Origin: Mytilinidion resinicola
Taxonomy: Eukaryota > Ascomycota > Dothideomycetes > Mytilinidiales > Mytilinidiaceae
NCBI RefSeq assembly: GCF_010093595.1
Contig: NW_022985446.1
Location: 1,159,039-1,223,038 of the forward strand
Direction of reading: 5' to 3'
DNA length: 64,000 nt
Within the stretch, counting starts at the first letter, position 1. Each line of letters begins with the position of its first letter. Shown here one piece after another: positions 47,889 through 58,947 of this stretch. The position numbers and the translations under genes are program-made. The notes below the pieces were generated by a model. It worked only from the letters and a program-made list of their open reading frames with translations, was not told the origin of the DNA and searched no databases.

Positions 47889-48533
47889 TTATGGAGCAGG
47901 GTTCTCCTTGACGATGTTGCGAATCTTTTTCTCATAATCGGCGCGATTCTTTTTGAAGAGGTTGAAGGCGTCGGCCTGTGCGGGAGAATCGGGATTTGGT
48001 TCATCGAGTAGGGACTGGATTCCAAGCAGGATTTCCTTGATGGTGATCGCGGGCTTCCAGCCCTCCTCTTCGTTCAGAATGGAGAGGCAAACGGTGCCAG
48101 ACGGATAGACGTTGGGATGGAAGAGGGGTGGGACGAATTTGCCTGTTCGAGTCAGCTTCGTGAGCCCATCCGCGACTGAAAATGACTCACACTTTGGGGG
48201 CTTCGTGGGGTACTCTGTTCTCGTTAGCGGCGAATCTTCTACTTGTTGGATGCTCCGTGGGTTCAAAAGCAGGCTTCACGAACCGTCAGGGAAGGCGACT
48301 TCGAGCTTGAACAGTCCGCCCTCCCACAGTGTCTTGTCTTTGCCAGGCACGCCACACTCCCACTTCTTCAGGTCAAGCACGCCCTGGGGGTTGCGGACGG
48401 GCTTCGCAAAGAAGCCGAAGGGATGGTCTCGGCGCCACTGCTTTCTATGGGTCTGTCAGCGCTTCCGACGTGATATGCAGGCCTAGATGGGCGCATACCT
48501 CTCCTCCTGGAGGCGATTTTGGCAAAGAGACAT
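47889..48533 (-). CDS. UBC9: SUMO-conjugating E2 enzyme Ubc9
   Basis: Four exons (48533-48499, 48444-48284, 48214-48191, 48142-47889) join to 157 residues, the usual length. The protein starts [20 protein letters not shown]. It continues with [18 protein letters not shown], then [20 protein letters not shown] and the active site [15 protein letters not shown] with catalytic Cys92. The end, [16 protein letters not shown] followed by [17 protein letters not shown], is canonical. It accepts SUMO from the E1 and attaches it to lysines of nuclear proteins. Exon 3 is only 24 nt. It is divergent from PEX19 with 447 bp between start codons. Confidence 0.96.
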
Positions 48534-48980
48534 GTTTGCGACAAGGCTGAATCGAGCAGATGCCTAGTGAAGATCTTCGCAGAAGTTTGGATGTGAGGGA
48601 CCCAGAACCACCAGGTCGGTCGAATGAAGCCGCGCGAGGTCCAGCGACTTCCGCGTGGAGAGATGAGGGTGGACGGAGGCTCGGAGGTAAGGGGCGGAGG
48701 TAAGGCGAGCTGTACGCAGGCAGAACGACAGCCCGCGACAAAGTGAAGTGGAAGAGGCCTGCCAAGACAAATTCACGCCCGCCCCAATCCAGGCCCCGCG
48801 CCGCCGATCTCTTGCAGGTGCGCTCGGCAAGCCGTAGAATACCCCGCCGAGTTTATGCGGCCCGCAAGTCTGGCACGTCTGGCCCATCACCGAGGCAGCC
48901 TGGCACTGGCAGCCAGCGCCATCCGTCACGTACTTATTACCCACCGCATCGCCACCATTGGCAAGGCACTCCACGGCAGC

Positions 48981-49988
48981 ATGGCCGACAAGGCGCCCGA
49001 AAAGCCAGCGGAAGCTGCTGTTGAGCCAGCGCCGGACCCTGATGAGGACGACCTCGACGATTTGGATGGTACCACACGCTCATAGCAGCTTAAGAGTAAC
49101 CGTATTGACGAGAGAATCAGATGTCTTGGACGAGTTTGCCGCGACAAAACTAGATGCGAAACCACCTGCGCCCGCCGTATCAGGCCCTGCGCGACCCGGC
49201 GCTGTGCCAGAGCTGGCTGTTGCCGACGAGGACGAGTTCGCGCAGCAGCTACAAGCCGGCATGGCAGACCTCCTAGGAGAGCTCGAAACGTCGCCCGAAC
49301 TACAAAAACAGTTTGAAGATTTAGTCAAAGATCTAGGCGGCGCGGCAGCCTCAGATGCGAGTGGCAGTGCGCCTGGCGCATCCACTTCCGGTGATAAAAC
49401 GGCGGCTACCAAAGCAGCCGAGGAGTCGTTTCAAGAGACAATACGGAAGACTATGGAGCGGATGCAGGAGTCAGGCGACCAGGCGAGTGCTGCGGCGGCG
49501 TCTGCTGACTCGGATGACATCTTTGCTCAGATGTTGAAAGAGATGGAGAAGGGGGGTTTTGGCGGCGAAGGCAACGATGACGACTTTTCAAAGATGCTTA
49601 TGGGCATGATGGAGCAGCTTACCAACAAGGACATCCTGTATGAGCCGATGAAGGAACTACACGACAAGTTCCCGGATTGGATGGCAAAGAATAAGGAGAA
49701 AACACCAAAGGAGAACCTCGACAGGTACGAGGAGCAGCACAGGTTGGTCACGGAAATCGTGGCCAGGTTTGAAAAGAACGGGTACTCGGATTCCAACGCG
49801 CCGGATAGAGAATACATTGTTGAGAGGATGCAAAAGGTAAGGCAGTGGAACTGTTTTAGAATTACTGGCGCGTGCTGATTTGACTGCAGATGCAAGCCGC
49901 TGGGTCACCGCCACCCGATCTCGTAGGCGACATGAATGCCGCTCAGGAGGCTCTGGGGGAAATAGATGCGGGTTGTCCGCAGCAATAA
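48981..49988 (+). CDS. PEX19: Peroxin Pex19
   Basis: Three exons (48981-49068, 49121-49836, 49890-49988) join to 300 residues. An acidic N-terminus contains the Pex3-binding type segment DDLDDLDGDVLDEF. The middle has FAQQLQAGMADLLGELETSP, and the cargo-binding C-terminal domain has YEPMKELHDKFPDWMAKN and YEEQHRLVTEIVARF. The protein ends GCPQQ, a CaaX-type farnesylation box (Cys297). Pex19 is the cytosolic chaperone and receptor for peroxisomal membrane proteins (known of the family). Everything seen fits an intact gene. Confidence 0.95.
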
Positions 49989-50153
49989 ACAATATACACT
50001 CTGTACACATTCAAGATGACCCGGCATGACCTTGCATCCTGGGAATCCCCGACGAAAGCCTCCGCCATGATCGCCATAAGCTGATAAGTCCAAGTGAAAT
50101 CACGATAACCCCAACTCCCTGCTCCTGGAAATGCAATGACTGTCCGTGAAGTT

Positions 50154-50900
50154 TCATGAGATGTCCATAGCGTCGTTGTCTTCATATGATTGTGATCCTG
50201 AATTCTGCTGCTGTTTCTCTTGCGAACCCAAAAGGTCCATGAAGAGGGCATCATAGTCATCGTCGTCGCTTCCGAAGCCTTGGGGTATGTCGTCTTGATC
50301 AGGATGCGACTCGTTCAGTGATGATATCAAAGCGTCCAGTTCGCGATTTTCTTGCTCCAGGATGTGATCTGCCTCTTCCGCGGGGTAGTTTTCGACGTTA
50401 GCGTCAGCATCTTGTCGCTGCTGGGAGCGGCTCGTGTGTCGTCCAGAATTCCATCCGGAGGATACGTAGTCATCCAGATCGCGTTCAGCATTCGGGGCCT
50501 CCTTCGCCTTCTCAGCCTCCCACCGCTTCTGTTCCGCGACAAAGTCCAGTCGAAGTAACTGGGTTCCCAGTCAGTATGTTGTGTCGCTGAGGCGCTCGAA
50601 CTGGCATCTCCTCACCTGTTCGCCTCGAGAAGCCCATCTCCGGTCGTCGCGGTCTTGCTGGACCTTCTTGAAGAACATGTCACGACGGCGTTCCTTCACG
50701 GCATCGCGAGTCTGCACGACGGGGTTCGCCTTGATTGCGCGCTTCGAGAAGGGAATGTCTTTGTTAGATCCAAAGCGTTCCATCATGACCGGTCTGCCGA
50801 ACGAGCGCTGGCAAGCATTTGGAGGCAGTGAAGAAAGTGGCGAGGGCCGGCTAGGCGTGTAAAAGGTTTGGTGAGACCAGGGGCTCGCGGTAGAAAGCAT
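50154..50900 (-). CDS. Conserved-looking fungal protein of unknown function
   Basis: Two exons (50900-50616, 50558-50154) join in frame to 229 residues. The first exon begins MLSTASPWSHQTFYTPSRPS and leads into a basic helix, RDAVKERRRDMFFKKVQQDR, continuing DDRRWASRGEQ and, after the intron, LLRLDFVAEQKRWEAEKAKE. The second half is acidic, with NYPAEEADHILEQENRELDA and a C-terminal YDALFMDLL motif. The mixed helical basic part and acidic tail suggest a nuclear protein. I do not recognise the family. Confidence 0.7.
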
Positions 50901-51599
50901 TGTGATTGTGATTTACGCGTGTTGAGGGCAATGGGTATTGGGGAGACGCGTGAAGAGAAGTAGAGAGTGAGTTTGATGGAAGACGCGCTGCGCCTGGACT
51001 CCATTTCGCGTTTTCCGATTAGATAACGACGCACGGACACTTTCCTGCTTCACGTGCCTTGGTGCTTCATCCCATCAAGCTTCGTCCATCTCTTCTTCAA
51101 TCATGTCAGCAAATACCAGGAACGCCAGGGAGACAGCTGTATTATTGAATGAGCATGCCACGGCCAGCTTTACATCGAATGATCTCGTGAATGGATTCTC
51201 GGCATGTCGATCTTTGGCTGGACCCGTCTGCCCTACTACGGGACTACCAACAGATGATCGCAACATCCTTTCTAAAGCCAAAAACCTCTATCTGTGGGAT
51301 ATCTGCTGGCAATTTGGAATCTATAAAAGCCATTTCGGCCTCAATGTGGGGCTGAGCGTATGGCTTTGGTTTGGTGTCTCAGCTCACTCGCATGACTCGG
51401 TGGCTGAGATGATTCCCTATCACCCTAATTCGGAAAGTTCAAAGCTTCATCATCAACGAAGTAAGCTCCTAATAGCTTCGGCGCAATATAACCCCATTGC
51501 ATTGACTACAGATAATTACTTTGTCCATCCCCTCCCTTTCCGTTACATTTACTTTACTTCAACCTTTTTTTCATCTCATCGAAGCAGCCCGATCTCGCA
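50901..51599. other. Divergent promoter region
   Basis: Lies between the unknown gene (-) and the coiled-coil gene (+). An open frame at 51103-51603 (166 codons) starts with ATG but resembles no protein I know and overlaps the next start codon. I treat it as leader sequence. Confidence 0.4.
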
Positions 51600-53018
51600 A
51601 TGACTTCCTACACTTCGCCCATTGCACCTACAAGCCCTCCATATGCTTTATCCCAGGACCCGGTTTCACCATTACTTCAGTCGTGTACAGTAGAGCCAGC
51701 AATCGCTGCAGTCAGATCAAAAATCGCCGCCTCTGCATCCCTCAACTCTTCTCTTCTCAATTTGCTCATGTTGACCATGGATGCACCAGCTGCCCTCGGC
51801 CACATGAGCACCCATATCACTATTCTCCGGACCGAGCTTTCTGCCCACAGTGTAGCCCTCGAGGCACTGCAGAAAAAGGCTCTACAGACACTGAGGCGGC
51901 ACGAGTTATTCCGGGACTCGATAGTCCGCCGTTTGACCTACCGCATCACAGCTATGACCGCGAAGTTCCGGGAAAAGTCGCATGTAGCGGAGAAAGAGTA
52001 CACAGAAACAGTGAAAGAGCTTTCAAGAGCCGAGACAAGGCTAAAGTTGCTAGCGGCCAAGCTGCAAGAGGCGGAACAGGAGCGAAAGAAGCTAGAACAG
52101 CAAGCGGCGGAGCATAGAGAAGCACACAGAAAGATAGATGAGCTTTACGAGTCTGTTTTCGCTGGTCCCACGCCTGGATTTGCAGAGGAGGATAAGAGGG
52201 AGAGCGCATATGACGTGGCGCTGCAAAATCTTGAAAGAACGAAGAAAGACTTGCTGGCAGCACGGAAGGCAGTCAGGTCACTGGTTCAGACGGGCAATGC
52301 TTTTAAGAGAGCAGGCAATTTTCTTGTGCATGCGGTGAATGCGGTCGATGCGAGCTTCTTCCTTGCACTTAGTGGAGCTGAGGAGGAGATCAAGACTCAC
52401 GAGCGTTACCGCACGATGGCCTTGTCCTTAGTAGAACATACAAAGGACAGCCTGCGTCCAATGGACCGGAAGGCCGAAGAGGTGGCGAAGAGGCTATCGG
52501 ACACGATCAGAAAGGGTGTCGTGAATCTGGAAGACATCTCATCAAAGCAACTCTTTCTTGATTCCGTCGCTGAGGCGGGAAAAGACTTGAATGAGGCAGC
52601 GGTCTTGCTTGATCAACTGAAGGCATTGGTGAAGGAAAAAGAAAGAACAGCAGCTCAAAATCTCGGACAAACTGCAAGGGCACTTGAAGACGCAAGGCAA
52701 GCCTTGCAGGAGGTTCGGCAAGAAGCATTCGAGAAGGTAGTCGGTTTCGGCGCAGCCCCGCCCGCATATCACGAGTGTTGTGATCGCTCAAGTCAGTTTG
52801 AAGAAGCTGCGGATGATGGAAGTGTTCTTAGCGATACTTTTGTTGATCAGGAGTTCGTTGATGCTCCCTCCTCGGATGCGCATAGCCCTCAGACGCCCTC
52901 GGAGACCACACCCTATTATTCTCCAAGTTTTCTCCATTCAAACGCATTCTCTCCTAGCCCTGACGTAGTCAGTGCCTTGGACCCGTGGGCACCAAGTCGA
53001 AAACTTGCTCGTGGATGA
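51600..53018 (+). CDS. Coiled-coil protein of unknown function
   Basis: Single exon of 472 residues. The N-terminus is Ser/Pro-rich. Residues of about 85-380 are mostly long charged helices (EKEYTETVKELSRAETRLKL, LQEAEQERKKLEQQAAEHRE, SVAEAGKDLNEAAVLLDQLK), with a more hydrophobic stretch FLVHAVNAVDASFFLALSGA in the middle. The C-terminus is disordered, with DDGSVLSDTFVDQEFVDAPS. No catalytic motif is visible. It resembles filamentous-fungal scaffold proteins of unknown role, and I cannot assign a family. Confidence 0.72.
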   Translation: MTSYTSPIAPTSPPYALSQDPVSPLLQSCTVEPAIAAVRSKIAASASLNSSLLNLLMLTMDAPAALGHMSTHITILRTELSAHSVALEALQKKALQTLRRHELFRDSIVRRLTYRITAMTAKFREKSHVAEKEYTETVKELSRAETRLKLLAAKLQEAEQERKKLEQQAAEHREAHRKIDELYESVFAGPTPGFAEEDKRESAYDVALQNLERTKKDLLAARKAVRSLVQTGNAFKRAGNFLVHAVNAVDASFFLALSGAEEEIKTHERYRTMALSLVEHTKDSLRPMDRKAEEVAKRLSDTIRKGVVNLEDISSKQLFLDSVAEAGKDLNEAAVLLDQLKALVKEKERTAAQNLGQTARALEDARQALQEVRQEAFEKVVGFGAAPPAYHECCDRSSQFEEAADDGSVLSDTFVDQEFVDAPSSDAHSPQTPSETTPYYSPSFLHSNAFSPSPDVVSALDPWAPSRKLARG

Positions 53019-53189
53019 GTATTATGTCGAAGCGCGTTTCTAAACAAATAGCTGGGCTTGTCATGCAGATTTCTAAGGATCCGTTAATTTTATTCGTATC
53101 ATGCTCCACGATTCGATACTGCCGCTATCTAAGTAACTAGCGAGGTAGCAGGTTCAAAGAAAGGAAGGCTTACAATCCATTTGAATCAT

Positions 53190-53985
53190 AATAATATTGG
53201 GCAGCGATACCTGCACACCCCCTACTTCGGTAAAAGCACACCCCCCATACTCTTGGCGTTTCACCGCCTTCCTATTGGCTCGGACTACGGCTCCGGAGCC
53301 TCCAATTCGCTCGTTTAATCTACTCACTAATTCCAAATGCTCCCTCAAATGCGGCCATGCACAATCACAACCTTATCCTTATCCTCTACATCCACAATAC
53401 ACTCACCATGGTCCTCCAGCCGCCACGGCTGGTGTACTACCCTGCAGCGGTGAGGAGCTCCTACGTTAGCTTGCGGCATATGATGAGGATATTGAGGCGG
53501 AAATTGATCGAGATATTAAGCAGGCGCAGGCGGTGATGTAAGGGGGCTAGGCTCGATGCAAAGGAGCCGTAATAAGGTGAGGTTTTGACAGGTTTGGCAT
53601 GCTTGTAGGCACGTAGGCACTTCTAGAATAGAACTTCTATTCTATACTTAGACTTAGACTTATACTTAGACTATGTGAGCTCGTAGTGAGGCTATACAAA
53701 TCGGCGAGGCTACACGAATCGGCGAGGCTACACAAATCGGAAAGGATTCGTATAGCCGTACGTGAGCTTGTACGTGAGCTTGTACGTAAGGCTACACGAA
53801 TCGGCGAGGCTACACAAATCGGAAAGGCAACACGTGCGGATGCACGTGATAATAGAGCTCCGGACGAAGCTCCGAGCCGTTCCAGCCAATCAAAAGATCA
53901 GACGAGAGGGGGTTGTGGTTTTACCCGAAGTAGGGGGTGTGGTTTTACCAAAAGGGGGTGTGCAGGTACCGCTGCCCATAATATT
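53190..53985. mobile_element. Non-autonomous terminal-inverted-repeat element, copy A
   Basis: Left end AATATTGGGCAGCGATACCT is mirrored at the right end by the complement of AATATTATGGGCAGCGGTAC; both continue inward with CTGCACACCCCC. Subterminal units of CACACCCCC spaced by GGTAAAA-type sequence occur at both ends. The interior contains tandem GGCTACACGAATCGGCGA units and CGTACGTGAGCTTGTACGT palindromes. No transposase frame exists. Target duplication may be TA or TAAT; I cannot fix it by eye. Confidence 0.7.
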
Positions 53986-53989
53986 TGTC

Positions 53990-54068
53990 TAGCTGGGCTA
54001 CTACTTGCTGCTACCCCGGTCCGCTTCTTAAGTTAAGCTGCGCTATCTAATTAGTTCGCTCTTTATAG
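53990..54068 (+). repeat. 80-bp dispersed repeat, copy 1
   Basis: The segment starts near CTAGCTGGGCTACTACTTGC and ends CTCTTTATAGCT. It recurs in the same orientation at 61226-61308 with only a few differences. It sits exactly between the two inverted-repeat elements. It may be a fragment of a longer dispersed element. Confidence 0.7.
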
Positions 54069-54079
54069 CTGGGGAGGGA

Positions 54080-54655
54080 TATTGGCACACCCCCTAATCA
54101 CTCCGCGCACACCCCCTAAATCACTCCACGCACACCCCCCCTCTCGTCTGATCTTCTGATTGGCTGGAGCGGCTCGGAGCTTCGTCCGGAGCTCTATTCT
54201 CATGTGCATTTGCACGTGTAGCCTTTCTTATTCACTTAGCCGTACGTGAGCTCGTACGTAAGGCTATACAAATCGGCATGGCTATACAGCCTCTCTATTT
54301 TACAGTGCATTCTTTCCGATTCGTGTCGCCTTACGTATGAGCTCACGTACGGCTGTATATACGGCTGCACGAATTGGAAAGAATGCGCCGTAGAACAGAG
54401 AGGCTGTATAGCTATGCCGATTCGTATAGCCTTATGTATAGCCTCACGTACGAGCTCACGTACAAGCTTATATACGAGCTCACATACGAGCTTACATATG
54501 AGCTCACGTACGAGCTCACGTACGGCCTCGCGTATAGCATCACGTGCAGAGAGATGTAAAGGTGAATGCCCGGAGGAAGCTCCGGGCTCTCCGAGCCAAT
54601 CAGAAGGTGGTGAAGCGCCAAGATGGGGGGGTGTACGCGGAGTTATTATATATTT
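54080..54655. mobile_element. Non-autonomous terminal-inverted-repeat element, copy B (inverted relative to A)
   Basis: Left end ATATTGGCACACCCCCTAAT, right end the complement of ATATATAATAACTCCGCG; both lead into CTCCGCG and CACACCCCC motifs. Its left interior (CTCGTCTGATCTTCTGATTG, continuing to GGAGCTCTATT) is the reverse complement of the right interior of copy A. Its right interior matches the left interior of A in the same inverted sense (CTTGGCG..TTCACC..CTTC..ATTGGCTCGG). So A and B are two members of one family in opposite orientation. No transposase is encoded. Confidence 0.65.
54430..54545. repeat. 12-bp tandem repeat of GAGCTCACGTAC type
   Basis: Inside element B, about eight imperfect units of the 12-mer (variants GAGCTCACGTAC, GAGCTTACATAT, AAGCTTATATAC) follow each other. 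Each unit is itself nearly palindromic, so the block can fold into cruciform-like structure. Translation gives an artificial TYEL repeat, which I do not count as a gene. Confidence 0.7.
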
Positions 54656-55921
54656 AAATACTTAAATATAAATTTTTATAGTTTCATATTAAGTAGTGGT
54701 GGAGTTATAAGTGTGCAAAACTAGCAGCTTTGGCGGTAATTTTGGGTGGCTCGACCGGGGGGCTAAGATGTTATATCTTACTAAGATCTAATAAAATTAG
54801 TGCTAGATATTATATATTAACCAATTTTTAACAGGTATATATTTACTTATTTAGATTAAGAAAGAGAAATTTTTCCTAATATAGATTTATACTTATTGCT
54901 TATTTAAAATATCTAAAGCCAAGAGAAGTATTAGAGAATATTAAAAGAGTAGGAAATAATAAGTATATTAACCTTTATAAAGAGCTACTTAGTCTTCTAA
55001 TCCCTATCTATTAGTATATCTATCTAGGTTTCTTGATTCCTATTTTCTAAGTACTATAACTTTTATAGAAGGAAGCTAATATAGGTTGAAGTACTACGAT
55101 TCCTTAATTAATAGGTAGAAAGTAAGTAAAATTAATTTTATAGAGAAAACTATTACTACTAGTCTAGTAGTCTAGAATAGATCCCTAAAGATATATTTTT
55201 TATAAATCTAGATAACTATGGTAAGTTAGTAGATAGATAGATAGATAGATATAAATAGATAGAATATAGATTCTATAAAGGTGTCTACTTCTCTATAAAA
55301 TTGCAGAAGGCACTCTACTTCTCTTTTTCCTAACTCTATCCTGTTTTTTCTATCTATTTTCTTTTTAGCAGACGTGTTTAAGAGCTTTAAAACTATTAGC
55401 AAAGTTCTTAACACTAGGCCTCCGCTAGGAGACTAAGAAGAAAAGGTTCTAGACCTTTTGGCATACCTAGAGATGAGATTAAAAATAAGAATGCTTAGGG
55501 CCATTAGTGTTTATTAGAACAAGAATAAGCGATATATTTCTTTGTTCTATTATCTATGTATATACATAGATACAAATATATTTATAGATCCTTTGTTCCT
55601 TTGTACTAACAAAGAACTCTTTATTACAACAAAGACTACGTTCTAATAAAGAACGATTGAGGTATATTAAGACCGCTGCCTCGCTCCGTAAAACTCAATT
55701 ATCTTAACCAGTTTATATACTAATCAGTAATACAACACTTACTTAAACCTTCACTATTTCACCACGTGCCTTATATACCTTTACAGTGTTTAGAGGCATA
55801 GCTCTCTATATCACCAAACGTTAACAGTAAATTTAGGTTCTATTCCCGCAAGCTTACTAAATAGTGGCAGACAACGGCTATTTACTAGGCTAGGTAATAA
55901 AGTTTGTTGGATACAGGAATT
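54656..55921. other. AT-rich, gene-free block
   Basis: Strikingly AT-rich compared with the rest, with dense TATA/ATAT strings, a short GATA microsatellite at about 55230-55252, and no open frame above 62 codons. It looks like decayed repeat sequence, possibly mutated by repeat-induced point mutation. I cannot identify the original element. Confidence 0.55.
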
Positions 55922-56555
55922 CTAAGGCTCTTGTTGGCCACTATCTAGATAATATAAGTAATGTGGACGGCGCAGCAGCTTAAGAAGGAGCGGAGAGTGA
56001 GAAGGTTCGTCTTTCTTCTTTTTGCCGACCATTGTCTCTTTCGTATACATCTTTGGTGGTGATGATGAAGACTGATTGGCTGACACATAGGATGTAACAT
56101 TCTGGTCCATCCAAATCTGAGCTGCTGTACAGAGCAACGCATGTCGCCTCGGAGGTATCTTGAATGTAGGCTCGTATCAGACCATGTCCTCCACAACCAC
56201 CGCCTTCTCTCCCTTTTTCAGCATCTCATCATAGGGATCAATTGGTCCCCTTCCTTTTCCTCTTCCTGGCCCCTACATCGACTTGGAAGACCTAGGGTAT
56301 AACTGCCACGTTCATGAAGATTCGGGCACCTCCTGTAATACGACAATGCATCCTGGTAAACACCCAAAAGCACACATAGAGGGCCGTACTGAATGTCGCA
56401 GTAGCGGGTGCGCATCCTAGCTCTTCGCACTTGTATGGGGATGGAAAGGATCTATGCATTTATACCAGAACCATGCAAGGTATGGCGATTGGCATCATTT
56501 CATGGACCGACCGTCTAATACAATTTAAGAAAAAAACGAAAACGAAATTTATTTT
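55922..56555. other. No supported gene
   Basis: Short minus-strand frames at 55922-56430 have no recognisable product. Composition returns to normal here. Confidence 0.4.
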
Positions 56556-57138
56556 TTAGGGCTGCAGAAGTGCACTACATGAGACTTGAGAAACCAAGGC
56601 AGGAATCTTGCATTTTTCTCCCATTTTAACCAAATAGAGACGAATCAGCAGCCAGCAAAAAGAAAGAAGAGTCCGGTATCGGGCAATGAGCAGGTATAGT
56701 GCCTCGACGGTAATGTGAAGTTGAGGTGATTGTGAATCCCACTGGAACTGGAAAGGATAGATGGGGAAATAGACAACAACGGCGATGAAGAGGATTGACA
56801 AGAGGAAGTAGGAAAATGCCTCCCTAAATGTTAGTAGGCAGGGTTGAATGGGATCTGAACATCGTCCTCTGCAATATTGATAAGCTGCTCCTCTGCGGTA
56901 AACGCCATTTTGAATTTGGTAACGTTGAGCAATTCCGAGATGAAGGACGGAGGATATCAGGCTCGTTTTTCGCTCTCGTGGTTTCCATTTCTGGCGTGTC
57001 GACATCGCGTGATTCAGACAGTGCAAGTTGACGGGAGGGGTGGGCTTTGAGTTCGTCGTCTCTTATCGAGGGTGTCGGTTTGCAGTAATTGTGGTAGGAA
57101 ACGATACGGTGTGAGAGAAGAATGAGCGTGGTGGCCAT
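56556..57138 (-). CDS. Possible small membrane protein
   Basis: Weak call. An ATG frame at 57138 could be spliced from 56862 to 56824 over an unusually short intron (about 37 nt, with CTAACATTTAG at its end). That would join a polar first part (MATTLILLSHRIVSYHNYCK) to a hydrophobic second part, FSYFLLSILFIAVVVYFPIY, ending at 56556. Another frame in the same place also looks protein-like (MAFTAEEQLINIAEDDVQIP). The exon structure is therefore unsettled, and the locus may be degenerate. Confidence 0.25.
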
Positions 57139-57277
57139 TTAAGTAGATAGAAATTCGCGATCAGAGCGTTGGCGAAATAGTCTAAATATAGATAGATGAA
57201 CGAATCAGACCCTGAATAACTATTAACCACTTCTCTCGTTCTGTTTAATTTCCCCTAAGAAATCAAGAGCGCCATTC

Positions 57278-58947
57278 CTAGTTTCCGTTGTACTTCCCTT
57301 GCTCAACTGCTTTCTTCACGATATCTGTACATTCCGTTTTGAAGAACGTCATGCGTTTTTGGAAGTCTTCCGTGATAATACGATCCATCGCTCGCCTTTC
57401 CCCACTCGTCTTGAAAGCCTTCGCAATAGATGTCATTTCTTCCTTTTTGATTGAGTAGCCTGTCTCTCTATGCTTCCAGAACAGCCTCTCATAGATTAGA
57501 ACAGTACCCGCCAATAGTTTCAAAAACATCTTCACTATCAGAGGATATAGTATCGTTCCGGTGATATCGAAGCACTTCAAGAATCCAAATCCAATGCGGC
57601 CAAAAATGTCAACGTCCAGCGTAGCTGAAAGCATCAAATCTCGCATGGCGATAGTCCTTATGAAGGTTGCTGTGCCAGTTATACCCCAATAGTCATCGAT
57701 GACTCCAAGGATACTGAGAAAGGCGTTATAAACCCCGGCTGCACCTACAAATGGAATTATGGGAAGATTTCCAGTTGTTTGAACTTGCCAGAAAGATTGC
57801 ATGGCATGGTCACAAGAGTCTAACGATAACGTCAATGTTGAAAGTCAGAAGAATGCTTTATCATTTTATGCACTTACACTTCCTTTTAAGTCCGACATCT
57901 TGTTGTGCTTTAGCCAAGCGCGTGCGATCCTCTTCTCTACTTAAGTGCTCGATGGTAAGTTCGGCCAAAAGATTGACACCAGTAGAATCATCGACCTCCA
58001 ACTTTTCTTCTAGAAGTCAGCCAGAAAATCTTTTTATTCTCCATTCAAGTGGTATTACCTGATTTAGGTGCATACTCTGCCTCGGGAATTCCAACTCTGG
58101 TGAAAAAGACGTCCTCGGATAAAGAATAGTCGTACTGAAAGTTGCCCTTCCTACCTTGACCACTGAATTCAGCACGTACTAAAGGCAGCCATCTGTCGTG
58201 GAACTCTGCGATAGCGGCGTCGTTGGCAAGGGCGATGACTCCATGGCCGTGCTTGGTTTTGATCTCTATTGACCTCTCAAGGCGTTTGAAATGTCTTTCG
58301 ACCATTTTGTCAAATCTGGTGAAGACAATCCGCACGGGATGCCGCCAGCCCTCGCTTCTTGTAGAAACTGCTTGTCGATGGGATGAATTAGCCTCGCATC
58401 CGCACAGCTGATGCAGTACCTGGAGCATATTGGTTAGTTGATGAATATACTTCAAATGGTGGGCATGTACTAGATGCAATGAAGCCTTTTATGTTCATCT
58501 GTGGTATCTCTGTGTTCTTTGATGAAGTTCCAAACTGTGTCAATGGCCACATTCTCGCCTGACATGAAACCTCCGGTATCGTGGAGAACAAATTTGTCGT
58601 TATCCTCGAAACGCCATTCTCGTTGAATCTGATCGATTGGGGTGCCCATCTCCAGGCTGTCGCTAGCTCCGATCTGTATAGTTTCAAAGACTGCTCTTCA
58701 AGGAGCGATTCTATCGAGCGAAACCTACTTTAGCAGGCGGGACCCCGAACACTGCGGCAACTAGTGTGGATTTCCCAACACCTGTTTTGCCTGCAACTAG
58801 GATTCGAAAGGGAGCATTTTGCGTGGCAACTTCCAACCCTCCTGTGCCTGGTGCAGGGATAATTCCTGTGTCCCATTCGCGTTCGAGGGAGTCATCTGGA
58901 GGATTAAAATTCAAACTGGAAGGGTTTTCTGTCAATGGCTGAGCCAT
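57278..58947 (-). pseudogene. P-loop GTPase gene with C-terminal membrane-like domain, apparently broken
   Basis: Exons 58947-58729, 58673-58471, 58419-58059, 58009-57878 and 57819-57278 carry a GTPase: G1 GKTGVGKS (residues 53-60), G3 HDTGGF, and a G4-like IVFTRFDKM. A C-terminal region with hydrophobic segments (NLPIIPFVGAAGVYNAFLSI, KMFLKLLAGTVLIYERLFW) ends at a normal stop. Two lesions are seen. The junction of exons 2 and 3 creates TAG between Cys-Ile and Tyr-Cys-Ile. A one-base loss near 58335 shifts frame between AGGIP and RIVFTRFD; exon 4 fits in phase only if that base is restored. A downstream splice acceptor at 58408 could avoid the stop, but not the frameshift. A sequencing error is the main alternative. 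Confidence 0.65.

Noticed and set aside
51103..51603. 166-codon open frame starting with ATG
   Set aside because: No family resemblance, and it overlaps the start of the coiled-coil gene; it fits leader sequence better.
1259..53018. Possible biosynthetic or defence gene cluster
   Set aside because: The genes are unrelated housekeeping functions on both strands. No backbone synthase, NLR array or cluster logic is present apart from a single HET protein.
53686..54036. Open frame rich in LHES/LHKS repeats
   Set aside because: Translation of the tandem DNA units of element A, not a gene.
54374..54559. Open frame encoding a TYEL-repeat peptide
   Set aside because: It is produced by 12-bp palindromic tandem DNA repeats inside a mobile element.
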